In this document: piece after piece, positions 1 to 11,626 of the stretch
Layout: each line of letters starts with the position of its first letter
How positions within the stretch are numbered: the stretch's first letter is position 1
Assembly (NCBI GenBank): GCA_904063045.1
Contig: CAJFCJ010000003.1
Coordinates: forward strand, 310,001 to 374,000
Length of the DNA: 64,000 bases
Origin: Dimorphilus gyrociliatus
Taxonomy: Eukaryota > Annelida > Polychaeta > Dinophilidae
Direction of reading: 5' to 3'
Notes under the pieces: generated by a model
What the model saw: the letters and a program-made list of their open reading frames with translations, nothing else
Databases searched by the model: none
What the model was told of the DNA's origin: nothing
Made by a program: the position numbers and the translations under genes

Positions 1-4
1 TTAC

Positions 5-3000
5 CAAAGAAGAAACAGAGTCTTTTGCCAATTTTCTTTGAACTCTGGTCGCCTTCTCAGCCTGCCATAGATACAAGTTTCGTTCTTTAGTAGAATTTGA
101 TAGCATAGCCTTTTGAATATTCAATTTCAAATCGTAGGTAAACATTCTCATATTTGTCGTTAAGGAAGACAGCAATTCATCTTCGAAATTTTGCCAAGTG
201 GCTAAAAAGCTAAAAGTAGTAAATTTAACGACAAATGGAAGAGCAAAATTCCTATGAAATTGGCATCTGCACTCGTGTTCTCGCTTTTTATCTTTAACTA
301 TTTGATATAAATCTTGTAATATTGAATTTATTTGAATAAAAGCCTGGTACAAAATCTTTGACGTCCTCCATACCGCTTCAACTTTCTCTCTATCCTTACT
401 AACGGCATGAGGTTTAACCTTCTGACCCGTTTCTCTAGCTTTAATATAATTTTGCTTTAGATTATGTATCCTCTTCCCATGAAGGATCCTATCCGTATCA
501 AATTCGGAAGTGGTCGAATAAGATATACTAGCCTCGTACATTGTTCTACTACAAGGCATCGAACAAGAACAAGGATATCTCTTTTTCAGCTCTCCCATTA
601 CGCAATATTTCATATCGCTAAAGTTACATACAGGATAATTTTGCTTCGTATTCGTCTCCTTTCCGGCTGGCATGTAAACTTCTCTACATTTGCAAATATT
701 GCCAACATGTCTTAGTTTACATTCAATTTTACATCCGGGAATCGAATACAAATCATAGTAGTCTAACGTTTCTCTATCATCACACTTTCCATACGGATGC
801 TTTAGATTATTAACTTGAAGTATTTGCAAGCCAACCAGGGCTTTTGACGATGGCGGAATAGCTTGTCCGAGCTCCCTTACAAGAGGAACTTCTTGTTGAT
901 CGTGAACCAAAATTTTGAGACCCGCAGCGTTATTAGGTCCTTTCATATATTCGTATTGTTCAATATTTATCTTAACTGAAAGACCACGGCCAGCTCCTAA
1001 AAAGAAAAAATTATTCTTCTATTATCCTATTACCAATAAAATAATATTTCCTTATTAATTCAAATTAATAAATATATCTAATTAATTAACTAATTACATT
1101 AATAATCAAATTTATTAGAGTAAAGTCGAATATTAATTGAATATTTGAGCTAATCTTGCCTTATTGACAGGCTTGTCGATTTCGAGTACAATTTCGTCCA
1201 ATAAATAAGATAAGAGTCTAGTCTTTAATCCGCGTTATAAGAATACACTTAGTGGCATATGGATATTAATAATTGATATTTAATCAAATCATAAACCTTG
1301 ACAAATTAACAAGATGGATAAATAGGGAAGAAGAAGAAGAAGTATGATTGATAAATATTATTTCCATTTCTTCTTCTTTAATATAAATACGGTCACTTGT
1401 AGAGATGTCAACTATAGACAATTTAATTAGTTTTTAATAAACATTTCCTGCGAGACTGTAAGGGAGAAAAGCCATTAAGAAATAATTATTCATCTATTTC
1501 ATCATCCCCCCTCCCTCTCTTTTTTCTCTATATCTAGACGAGTTTTATGCGCATTTATGACATTTTGAAGTTGAAGAAAAGAGATCTCCAACAGTTATGA
1601 TACGAAATAGCAGAAAATAATGCGGAGAAGAGGAAGAAAACTGAAGATATACATGTATAGCTATACAAATTAAGAACTCTAAACATACTAATTTGTTGTT
1701 AAGTCCCCTAAGTTATTCGAACATATTCTTTTTATAATTTCTCTCTCTCTCTCTCTCTCTTCCTCTCTAACTGCTATCTCTCTGTCTCCTTGTCACATAT
1801 GTTCGTTATTGTTTTTCTTATCTAAACAAAAGTTAGCAATCTTAACTTTTCTTTCCCTAACTTTTAGAGAGATCTTTCATTGAAACAACTGCAAAAGTAA
1901 TCTTCTTAATGGTCATTTTTTATAGTCGAGCTATATACAATTTATACAACTTGGTTTTCTTGAAAATTTATCTTAAATATTTATCTCTGATTCTTTTATA
2001 ACTAAGTTTTAATGAATATTTATGAGATTTAATTTAAGCGATAGGTCTTTGAGTGTGTGTGTCTATTAATTTAGTAGGATGGTGTTAGATGTCATTTCCT
2101 TTAATATTTAAAAAGTAAAATAAAGTTTATGCTGAATATTTCGATTTTTCTATAGATATACAGTATATACCGTATATATTGTGTATACTGTACAGTATAT
2201 ACTGTGTTTAAAGAGCTCGGAATGTAACCAAGCGAAGATATTTTTTGGGATGAAAGTAAGTGTTTTTAGTGCTTTTCATCGGAACTATAAGGGAAAAGTT
2301 TAATAAGTTGAATAATATTATTGAAATATTGTATTTTTTTCAAGGAGTGAAAAGAGGAAAAGAAATAAGAAATAGATAATCATTTAAATATATTTGAAAT
2401 GATGAATAAATAGTTAAAAAAGAATCAATTGGTCAAATGGTCAAGCCTCATAGTTTTAATTATTATCTTAATAATTAATAGAATAATGTAAATATGCGCA
2501 TGGATTTACGTTATAGGATATTCTCTTATCGTTAAGATTTACAGATATATATGAACATTTTCGCCATAGTTTTATTTCTACATACATATATATGTCCTAT
2601 ATATGGAGGATAAAATAATTTTCTTCTTATCATCGGTAGAGTAATATATCCATAAATAACTACTCCAACTGGGAATACGACGAACCAAACTATAAAGAAT
2701 TACATGCTATCACGAACATTTTTAAGACTAATGCAAATTTTACAAGTCTATTACTTATTTAAGTTTCACTTGTTCCGCCTAAAGGATGGAGAATTTCCAT
2801 TTTTATTCTCTCTGCCCCCCGCAGCCCCGTCCTCCCCTCATCGCCCCCATCTCCCATTTCAGGTCACCCCTTCGCCTATCCCTCCCTCCCTCCTCTCTCC
2901 TAAACACTAGACTACATTCTTTATTATTTTGTTTCTTTTCACTTTCCTCTTTTATTATTTTAAATCAAAAGTTAAATTTAGGAAATGAATAAATAAAGAA

Positions 3001-6000
3001 AAAAAATGTTATGATTTATCTCTCTCATCTAAACGATAAATTTTAAGCCTAGTTGGAATGTTTCGAGAAGAAAATGGAGGAAAATTTGTTTTCTTTACCT
3101 TTTTAATAAATATAAAAGAAGAGGAGAAGGAAGGAGAAATATGATAAGATTTTTTAATAAAATAGTACTTTTAAGAAATTCGTTATCAATAAAAGATAAT
3201 CTTAGAAAAATGAATTTCTAATGTTTTCTTAGTGGAAAAAATAAGAATAAATCATACTGTTAGAAATAATAAAAAGCATCTGGGTGGCTTAAGGGAATAA
3301 TCATTATGGAAACAAACCTGTTGAATTAACTCTCCTTACTGGCCAGTTTTTCCCAGAATTAAATGTGAAACATACGCCGTGATCCGTATATACTTCATCG
3401 AAATCTTTCAGAGTACATTCCTTTCCATCCCAAATACAGTCTGTTATCATATCCTTCTTTCTATGCGCTGTTAAATTAAACAGATCAGCAAGTGTCAATT
3501 CAGCAGCGTTTATCTCCGAAAAATTCGCCAAATCAGCATCGGACATGTCCGATGTCCTATATAGAGAATCAATCAGATCGTATAAGCCATATTCTGCCGC
3601 TGCAGTCATTCTGAACACATTTTGATTGCATAATGTTACTGCTGGATAGACTAATGATTTGTTATAGTTGATGGCAATATTTACTGTAACCGGTCGAGAG
3701 AAATAATGGTTTATTGCTGTCCACATTTGATAGGAGAAAACCCCGATTCCACCTAAAAGGAGAAGAATCCAGACTAATCTGTAACAGAAGCAATAAATTA
3801 TTAACTTTTTTTTGGGTCTTAGTGCACTTTTTTTCAGTAGTTGAATAGTACAGATTTGTATGCAATTACAATTTAAAATATTACAGTTTTGCAGTATACT
3901 AAGAATTCTTGTGTTTTTAATCTTATTTCTTCCCATAATTCTTTCTGAAATACTTTTATGTAATACGTCTTCTCCTCTTTTAATGAAAAAAGAGTCAGTT
4001 GTTAATAATAGTTCTACCCCAATTGTTTATAGCGAAAAAAAAAGCCAGTTGAAGTAAGTTTGTATGGCCTTCACCTTCGCCTACTTTGATTTGATATATA
4101 TGCCAAACACCGCGAAAGAGAAAAAAAATAACAACTAATGATAGGCGCTAGGAGGCGAGTGACAGACGAATAAAGTGAAAATCAATTAGGCTTTATAGGC
4201 CCAAATAACATCGTGGGATTTGTATTCTATCACCAATTCCAATAGATGATTCTATTACATAATTCATAAAAACTATATACATTTACTATTGAAGAATCTT
4301 CATAGTATAAATTCAATCTTTTCTACAATTATCATTTATTAGATAGAGAGATAGTAATAAAGTACACATTTAAAGGAGAAAAATTAATGAGAAAGATAGA
4401 CAGGGGGTGAAAGGAAAAAAGGAAAAATCTTTGAAAGAAAAAAGGGAGAAAGATGCTCGAATATTGAAGTCTCATAAATGTTTCTTCAGGCAATCTCAAT
4501 GGGAAAAAGAAGAATCTCAACTTGTTTGGTTGAATATATATAAATTGTATTAAGTTACGTAAGTCTTCGTCTCACCCAATTCGCATATATTTCGCACGTC
4601 TTTATTTAAACAATTAATCAACTTTCACGTATTTAATTCTATTTACAAATCCTAACAACTTGAATAATTTGTGCTAGTCTGGAATAACTAGACGTTACCT
4701 CTCCACCTATACCGTCTAATATACTTTGTTAACCATCACTTAAAATATATGTGTTATATAGTAACAGTATATATAGATATGTAATTTTGGCAGAAAGGCT
4801 CAATTTACTCTCCCAAGTGCAATATATTACTGAAAGTTATAAGGATAAAAAGGCAGACAGAAGCAGACGGACGCAGTGTATATATTATTATTATTATCCT
4901 ATAGCTTCATTCGTCAAACATTCTCATGCACAACAAACAAAAAATGAGCAAAAATTCCACTCTTTTTATATATAATATATAGTATATGCAGTATATTTCT
5001 ACGTTATCCGTAAATAAGTCAATGATAATATGCAAATAAGTATTAAGATTTGCGCGTATTAAATACTTTATTCTATTAGGCACGCAAGGAAGTCAGAAGG
5101 CTTTTTTATGTTAGTGTGCATTTTTTTTATCACAAAAAAGAGTCACAATAATGAATAAAGCAGGATATACAGTGAGTGAGAGGAAGAGAGAGAGAGAGAG
5201 AGAGAGAGAGATGAGGAATTAGAAACATTGGCAACAGTAACAAAAAAAATGTTAGACAAGTGTAAAGTTACTGTTTTACGATGTTAAACGTTTAATTATT
5301 GTAATAACAATTTAATAGAATTCCGTCTTTAGCAAATACTTTTAGTTTTTGATGTATAGAAAACTTATATAACTTTATTACTCATCATATTATATAACTT
5401 CTTTACTTTTAAGTTAAATTCTATGTAAAAAGTGACAATTTCTTCTAGAATTGTCTAGGATATTCAATTATGCAAATAGGTCTCATACGCACAATGTCCG
5501 ACACTCGAGAACATTTTGTGTATTTCATGAATTACGTAAATTTGCTACTAAGCTTAGCTGATGTTGTAAAAATTAAAATCGTCTACCCCTCATACTAAAG
5601 TAGAAGCTAATTAAATACCCTAAGAAAACCTACAGATTACCCTGCGAATAATCTATCATCACGTGACAAAATAATCTATCTACCTAGTTGAAAAGTAACC
5701 GGCGAAACAACTGCTTTAATTACGCATGAAAAGAAAACAAATCAGATAAAAATTAACAATTTATTGAGAATTCTCTCTTTAGCATTTGAATAAAAATCAT
5801 GAAAAAAAGCGAATATTTAGTTGTTATTATAACAATTTTCGGTGTTAATAGACCTTGAATAAAACCTCCGTTACATAAACTTTAATCTTTGAACAGATTT
5901 GAATTAATTTCCCATTCAAAGAAAACAATAGACAAGCGTTTCAAGCTGATACTTAACAATAATCAGGTAGAAATGGTAAAACAAAATAGATAATAGAGGA

Positions 6001-6237
6001 GAAATAATAAAAGAATAGTAACAATTCGTACTCAAAAAGCCATTGATTATCTATTTGAAATGACAAACACATATCTTTCTTCGTGTATCCTTTAATTCTA
6101 CTTTTAATATAAATAGATAAATATACCTTGTTTTTTTTTTATAGAAGCTATATTGAAGGTACAAATCAAAAATCAAAAGAAAAAACTAGTTCATTTAGAT
6201 ATTAATACTTTCTCTTAACATTTTCCTTTATCTCTCT

Positions 6238-6274
<37 letters not shown>

Positions 6275-6663
6275 TCTTTTTATTAAGTTTTGCAAAAAAC
6301 GTAGAATTCTGTATGTGTTTACCGAGAAAAAAATGCTCCACACGTCAACAAAGAAAGAATGAATGAGAAAAAGAGACGCTAAAAACTCAGCTATCTATAT
6401 CAGAATTTAAATATTTACCTCCTTAAGACAAAAGGCGTATGTTCAGTAATTTTATTAATTCCGTGTAAAGTAGTTTTTTGCGTAAACTCATACCATACTT
6501 CTTTCCAACCTTTAGGTTTTTCATGTTCAGAGAGCCTTACTGATATTCGAGTCTTCTTTTTTCTCCTATTTCTAATAGCTTCGCCCTGCCTACAGCGTTT
6601 GTCTAGGCTTGGAACGAAATAATCATTCTCCGACGGCCGATCTTCCATTCTCTTGCAGTTCAT
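5..6663 (-). CDS. DEG/ENaC family sodium channel subunit, 3' end outside window
   Basis: Amiloride-type trimeric cation channel of the plasma membrane. Exons in transcript order: 6663-6419, 3778-3318 and 996-5, joined in phases 2 and 1; a donor GTAA occupies positions 4-1, so TM2 lies to the left of the window. The 566 visible codons show the cytosolic motif TTLHGI with the His-Gly gating pair (residues 67-68) and TM1 (about 83-101). Next come PAVTLCNQN after TM1, the GLKILVH segment and the Cys-rich distal ectodomain ending YEASISYS. About 165 residues follow SYS before the exon ends, longer than usual for this position. The ligand (peptide, proton, mechanical) cannot be read from the sequence. 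The start is the first in-frame ATG, but it follows an acceptor-like TTTTTGCAG, so a 5' leader exon is possible. The introns are about 2.3 and 2.6 kb. Confidence 0.9.
997..3317 (-). other. Intron 2 of DEG/ENaC gene
   Basis: No coding exon seen. It holds a (CT)10 run at 1741-1760, a block of TATACAGTATA-type palindromes at 2153-2205 and a C-rich stretch near 2810-2900. The short open frames at 2704-2992 have biased, low-complexity composition and look fortuitous. Confidence 0.7.
2153..2205. repeat. Clustered TATACAGTATA / TATACTGTATA palindromes
   Basis: Several overlapping copies of a palindromic AT-rich word with a central CTG/CAG occur within about 50 bases. The same word recurs in many introns and intergenic stretches of the window, for example near 32480, 32660, 34160, 44810, 51790, 52675, 55470, 58560 and 59540. 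Confidence 0.7.
5185..5211. repeat. (GA)n microsatellite
   Basis: Uninterrupted dinucleotide run inside the DEG/ENaC intron. Confidence 0.95.
6241..6271. repeat. (CT)15 microsatellite
   Basis: Uninterrupted dinucleotide run about 150 bases downstream of the first DEG/ENaC coding exon, within the intron. Confidence 0.95.
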
Positions 6664-8340
6664 CCTGCAAAAATCTTTCTAATTCTCTATAATATATATA
6701 TATATTTATATATATATATGTATATCCTATTTATATTTCCGCTCATTGTTTGCCGGTGGTCCCCATTGTTTGTATCCTTATCGCAGAAATAAGGCTTTGA
6801 ATATTTAGTTTGCTGTCCGTCAGTTTGTCAAATACGTTCGCGTGTACGAGCCCTGTTTACATCGGCGCCACCTGGGAAACGCACAGCAAATATTCTGGCT
6901 ATTTTCTTCACTGTTCTCCCCCTACGTTACTTGTTGAGATTAATTTTTATATTACTTGTTACTGTATAATATTTTAACAAAATAATAAAGCACTTTCCAG
7001 ATGAATAGGATCAAGTTACGACTATCATAAATATAAAATTTCTATAACATATATATTCATTAATTCTTGATTGGAAAACCTGAAAGAAACTTGGGTCTTA
7101 ATGCAATCCATCGGGGGGAATTGTATAGTTTATTTGTCTTAGCTTTTAATATCAACTTTCTTGACTTTTTATGGGCAATTTCTGGAAGGCAAATAGTAAT
7201 ATATATCTATATATTCATGGTTTATCATGTCGAAAATATCATATTTTTATGCTCTCGTAAGCAACCCAGTAAATAAGCGAATGATTGGTAAAGGATTTTA
7301 ATTTCTTATCTCTGCAGACAAAATGGAAATACAAATACTTTGAAGTAAGAAAAGTTGGTAGTGCAAGTATTTCATTTCTTTCTCTCCTTGTACACAAAAA
7401 ACATCTTGTTGTAATTAATGTTTGTTGAAAATTATATATGAAAAACGAATCCGAAAGAGCAATTAAGTTGCTGGAAGAAAAGAGAGAAAAGTTCTGTCTT
7501 TTGCAAGTTTTCCTTCCCCTTTAATTTATTATACGTAATTAGGGACTTCTATTGTAATTAATCCAAACATTTTACCTTTGTTTAAGGTATTAACCTTTTC
7601 CCTTTCTTTTACGTCCAGCGATAAAATTATCCCTAATTTATATAGTTTACTTGTATACAAAACAAATACTATAAACGACCAGAGCGAGCGTTTTCTTTCC
7701 ATTAGAGACGCTTTTTATAAATTTCTTAAAAAAGCTGACTTTTTTCCACTGAAATTCTTAAATAAATCGACAAATAGAAAGAGAGAACTCATTTAAAAAT
7801 AACAAAAATTAAAAAACCTGCTTAAACAATCAATTAGAAAACGTGAACAAGTAAAAACTCTCTATTTCGTTTCAATAAACGTATACGTATACTTTGTTGC
7901 AAACTTTTGCTTATCGATCAATCTTTAAGCGCTTTATAATTCATTTTTTTTATATAAACTACTTTATATAGTTTATAATTTTTCAATATATATATAAATA
8001 TACGGAATATAGGCCATATATGAACGTTATTGATACATTTTAAACTTTTTGATCATTTGTTTACACTCACTAATAATTAACGAACACTGCTAAACAATAA
8101 AACTGAGTACTTTTAAGACAGGTTTGTTTACTATCTAAAATTTTGCTTGGCCATCGTTTAGAACGCTGGCCGATAAACAATGTTTAGAGAGTTTTTCTTA
8201 AAATTAAAGATATTGTATAGCTTTAATCCTTCTTTATTTCTTTATTTTTCAAGTAGACTACTTACATAACGAATATATGGGTGATTAAGCATTTTACAAT
8301 CGATTCGTTGATAGTTCAAGAGGCCCTTTTACAACTTTAG

Positions 8341-8621
8341 TCTCCCTTTGATCTCATCGCCGAGTTCCGGGGTTAAAGTCTGTTACGTAATCAGTCTCGA
8401 TGGCGATTGGTTAATTACCCAACCAACATATAGTCCCGCCTACATTAGGGTCTTGGATCATTCAGATTCAATCTGTAGAGATTTGAACATCGACATGATA
8501 ACCCCACCTTCAAGTCCGATTTTGACTCCAGTTTCAACTGATCGTAAAAGAAGAAGAAAGCGTTTAATCCTGGAATGCAAAGCTTTTTTAGCCAAGCTCG
8601 ACGAATTATTCTTTCAAGAAG
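8341..8621 (+). other. Possible orphan coding exon
   Basis: An open stretch begins after an acceptor-like ACAACTTTAG and ends at a donor-like GAAG/GTAAAG, in phases 2 and 1. It encodes about 93 residues, including TPPSSPILTPVSTDRKRRRK followed by a Leu-rich helix-like segment. Codon use looks more protein-like than neighbouring open frames. It could join a cryptic exon starting at 9750 in matching phase and so extend the CEP350-like gene upstream. No family was recognised, and no initiating ATG was found for it. Confidence 0.3.
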
Positions 8622-9535
8622 GTAAAGAATACATATATGTATACATTATTTATACAATATATATAATATATTACTTCTATACATCCATAACTGTTATTCA
8701 TTAAGCAAGTTATACAATAATTTATTAGGCTTAGTTACTTAATAACAGCAGAATTAAGTTATGAAAATGTCTACTTGGCAATTGGCAGAAGTGTTTAAAG
8801 CGTTTCCAATTTAATTATTTAAAGTGCTAATTGCCTTAGTAAGAATTGCCCTTTGATAGAAATAAAATTTTAGGCGCTAAAGAAAAAGGTGATAACCTTC
8901 AAATCATCTTTTACCCATTCATTTTTCAATTTAAACTTTTAATAGTAAACATTTGACAGTTTACGGCTGCCTTTACAAATTTACTACCAATTAACTTAAT
9001 TATTAACACCTGTGGATTGTAGACAAATGTTGAGTTATATAATAATTGAATTCTATAAATAAGGTTCACTATTATCTATGTTTCAATAATACTCTATTTC
9101 AATAATTATACGGATGGAGGTTAATTAATTATTTATTATATATAATTATTTATGGATATAAGGCGTTAATGTTGAAAAACAATAACAAACGGCGACAAAC
9201 CATTTGTGAAGCATATTTTAATTGGTGATGTAATAGATTATGTAAAAAATGTGATGATACGCGATCATCATAGCTGATTGTATGCGAGAGTTTTATACTT
9301 TTAATTAAAATCTAACTGTAGATATGGCTGGAGAGATTGATATCTTCTATTGCGTTATATTACGTAACTCTTTACTTATAGTATTCCTATCTACAGCAAG
9401 AAATACCGTGAATAAGAGCGAAAAGACTGAGAATGGCAAGAGCAGGTAATTTTTCCATACTACTATTATTTAGTAATCAAAAATTGTGTGAATCACGCTA
9501 TACGTGACTCAAGCGTACGGTGATATTCCTATGTG

Positions 9536-9544
9536 TATATAAAG
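9536..9544 (+). promoter_or_regulatory. TATA-like element
   Basis: TATATAAAG lies about 250 bases upstream of the chosen CEP350-like start codon. It may be an alternative upstream promoter. Confidence 0.35.
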
Positions 9545-9597
9545 CGTTTTCGCGTCTCACTCTTCCCTTCATCTGCCTGCTAACACCTAGTGGGTGG

Positions 9598-9605
9598 TCA
9601 CGTGA
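9598..9605. promoter_or_regulatory. TCACGTGA E-box octamer
   Basis: A palindromic bHLH-type site about 100 bases upstream of the TATA box of the CEP350-like gene. The same octamer occurs close upstream of the starts at 32036 and 54000. Confidence 0.45.
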
Positions 9606-9703
9606 CAAAACGTCAAACTAGACGAGATAATAGCCGATAAACAATAACCTTTTAGGCCAAATATGGGCAACAGATGCCCCAGTCTCAATTCTATTGATTG
9701 AAG

Positions 9704-9713
9704 TATATAAAAG
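9704..9713 (+). promoter_or_regulatory. TATA box of CEP350-like gene
   Basis: TATATAAAAG stands 81 bases upstream of the ATG at 9785, which supports a separate transcription start here. A six-codon upstream reading frame begins at the ATG near 9719 and would be in the leader. Confidence 0.5.
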
Positions 9714-9784
9714 GCCAAAAATGGCCGACGGATGTATGTTGTGATATAGAAAGAGAGGAGGCAGTGAATTTTCAATATCAAAAT

Positions 9785-11397
9785 ATGGGCGGAGATTTGA
9801 TATGGAAGAAGACACTGCGTGAGACAATTATGACAATATTTTGTTTAAAATGGTGCTGTTGCGGTAAAGTAGACGAGGAAAAAGAGATTTTATGGTGAGA
9901 GTGAATCAATGACAGTAGGGAATTGTAGGGGGAAAACGTTTACAGATCGATTTGTGATTAGAATAAATTAAATTCAACTCTTGTTTTTCATTTAACAGGA
10001 CGCCTCAAGCCAAAAAGAATAGAAAGGAAGAAGGACGAGTAAATCAAGGCTTTAGGGCAGAGGCGGAAGGAAAAAGTCAAGAGTACCGAGCCCCGCCAAT
10101 TAGTACTGTTAAGTGCGCCGAATTGAATAATGATAATTTATCGGTTAGCAGTCTCCGCTTAGAAGAAACATTTCAAGAGGAGCCACTTTCTCAAAGACGA
10201 TCTCCTGACGGTTGTGAGGGCCGCGTTTCTGTTGAAGAAATTGCCGTCTCAAGAGAGAGCGATTCACCACCCTTAAAGAGCTTCAGCGACAACGCTATTA
10301 CTGCCATTCCTGCAACAATACCATTCTCTCCGGATACTTCACTCTCATATACTCTTCCTGAAATTTTATCCGAATCAAGTGAGAATGATTCAAGATTTAT
10401 ATCCAGTAGCGCCTCGCCAATTGAATACTCAAATCATTCGTCTTGTGTTTTGCCTGTCCCATGCGGCGAAGATTTATCGGACAGCCAAACAGATATTCCA
10501 TTGCCTTTAATCGCCGATTATGTTCATTTCGACGTCGATATACATGAAGAAATAGAAGTTGCTCAATCCGAATCACAATTGAACGTTTCTCCTACAGAAA
10601 GCACCGACAATCATACGGAAGTGCGTGATTACAATGTGTTTGATGTTCAAGTTGCCCTGAATGATTCTATTAATCGGGCTTTAGAAATTCGTAAAATGAA
10701 ATTAGATGAAAATGTAGATGAAGTTACCGTCGACGACGACAACAACGACGACGATGGCGACAATAATAAAAATTTCTGGGAAAAACCTGCAGATGGCATT
10801 GCCCTTCCACATTTTCTCGATCACAACGTTGAATTTATTGAAGAGAACTGGGAAGATAGTTTTTGGGAAGATGTTGACAGCACTAAGCCTTCTTTACCGG
10901 TAGTACCTCAACAAGAAGACGAAATTTCTCAAGTTATTTGCGAAGCTGTCGATCTTTTATGGTCGTTTAGAAGATGCGGTATGAGTTGGGACGAAGCCAA
11001 ACCTACCGATAAATATTTACAAAATGACTCTTTTAAGTTATTCATTTATGATTTGTGCCGTGAAGTTTTAACGGATTTATTCTTCGAAGAGGACAACACT
11101 ATACCAAGTTACCAGAAGCGGCCGTGCCCTCTAACAAAACGTGATCCGCCCAACCAACTTACTCTCGTTCGCCCAATAGTTGTCGACAAAGTGCTTAACT
11201 TATTAAATACCCAAAAAAGAATTGAAAACTGCGCAAGTAAAAGTGGAAGGTTAGATAACGTCGACACGCTTCTCAGCATGGAACTTGTTGAAGAAGAAGC
11301 TGATTGGACAAATTACGATAACGATGAATGCGAAGTTAAAATGCAAGTTGCCGACCAGCTGTTTGAACTTCTTCTCAAAGATTCTATCCGATTATAG
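9785..11397 (+). CDS. CEP350: CEP350 C-terminus-like protein
   Basis: Two exons, 9785-9894 and 9999-11397, are joined in phase 2 across a 104-base intron and give 502 residues. The last 150 or so residues match the pattern I know from the extreme C-terminus of the centrosomal, microtubule-anchoring protein CEP350: a helical segment FIYDLCREVLTDLFFEED, then LLSMELVEEEADWTNYD and DECEVKMQVADQLFELLL. The preceding 340 residues are acidic, Ser-rich and probably disordered, with a short Asp/Asn run encoded by GAC/AAC repeats near 10730-10765. Full CEP350 is several times longer and has a CAP-Gly domain before this end; none is visible here. The start was chosen from the TATA box at 9704; in-frame ATGs at 9698 and 9830 remain possible. 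It could instead be the 3' end of a longer gene that includes the exon at 8341. The identification rests on remembered family features, not a search. Confidence 0.72.
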
Positions 11398-11515
11398 GTG
11401 ATTTTTCATGCCAAACTGCAATTATCCCCCTTTTTAGTTGTTTAATTTGTTCTGTTTTCGTTAAGGATTAATTAAGTGCTCATTCTCTTTTTTTTCTTCG
11501 ACTGTTTTCCGTCTA

Positions 11516-11521
11516 AATAAA
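11516..11521 (+). terminator. Poly(A) signal AATAAA of CEP350-like gene
   Basis: A canonical hexamer 119 bases past the stop codon, followed by T-rich sequence. Confidence 0.55.
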
Positions 11522-11595
11522 ACAACAAATTAATCTTTGACACTTTTCCCTTTTACCTTACTCTTAATTATTATTATTATTATATTTTTTCGTCT

Positions 11596-11621
<26 letters not shown>
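11596..11621. repeat. (CT)n microsatellite
   Basis: Dinucleotide run in the presumed 3' flank of the CEP350-like gene. Confidence 0.95.

Positions 11622-11626
<5 letters not shown>

Larger units (their letters stand above)
3779..6418 (-). other. Intron 1 of DEG/ENaC gene
   Basis: No exon recognised. It contains a (GA)n run at 5185-5211, a (CT)15 run at 6241-6271 and one TCACGTGA octamer at 5659-5666. The small open frames at 3860-4057, 4332-4520 and 4751-4975 lack splice context and similarity. Confidence 0.65.
6664..9784. other. Intergenic region between divergent DEG/ENaC and CEP350-like genes
   Basis: The 6730-6900 part is more GC-rich than its surroundings and carries a CTCF-like AGGTGGCGCC on the minus strand at 6864-6873; it is a candidate promoter or 5' leader of the DEG/ENaC gene. 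A possible isolated exon at 8341-8621 is listed separately. The part 9530-9785 holds promoter elements of the next gene. Nothing else was recognised. Confidence 0.55.

Noticed and set aside
9698-9784. Earlier in-frame ATG for the CEP350-like protein
   Set aside because: It lies upstream of or inside the TATA box at 9704-9713, so it should not be in the mature message if that promoter is used.
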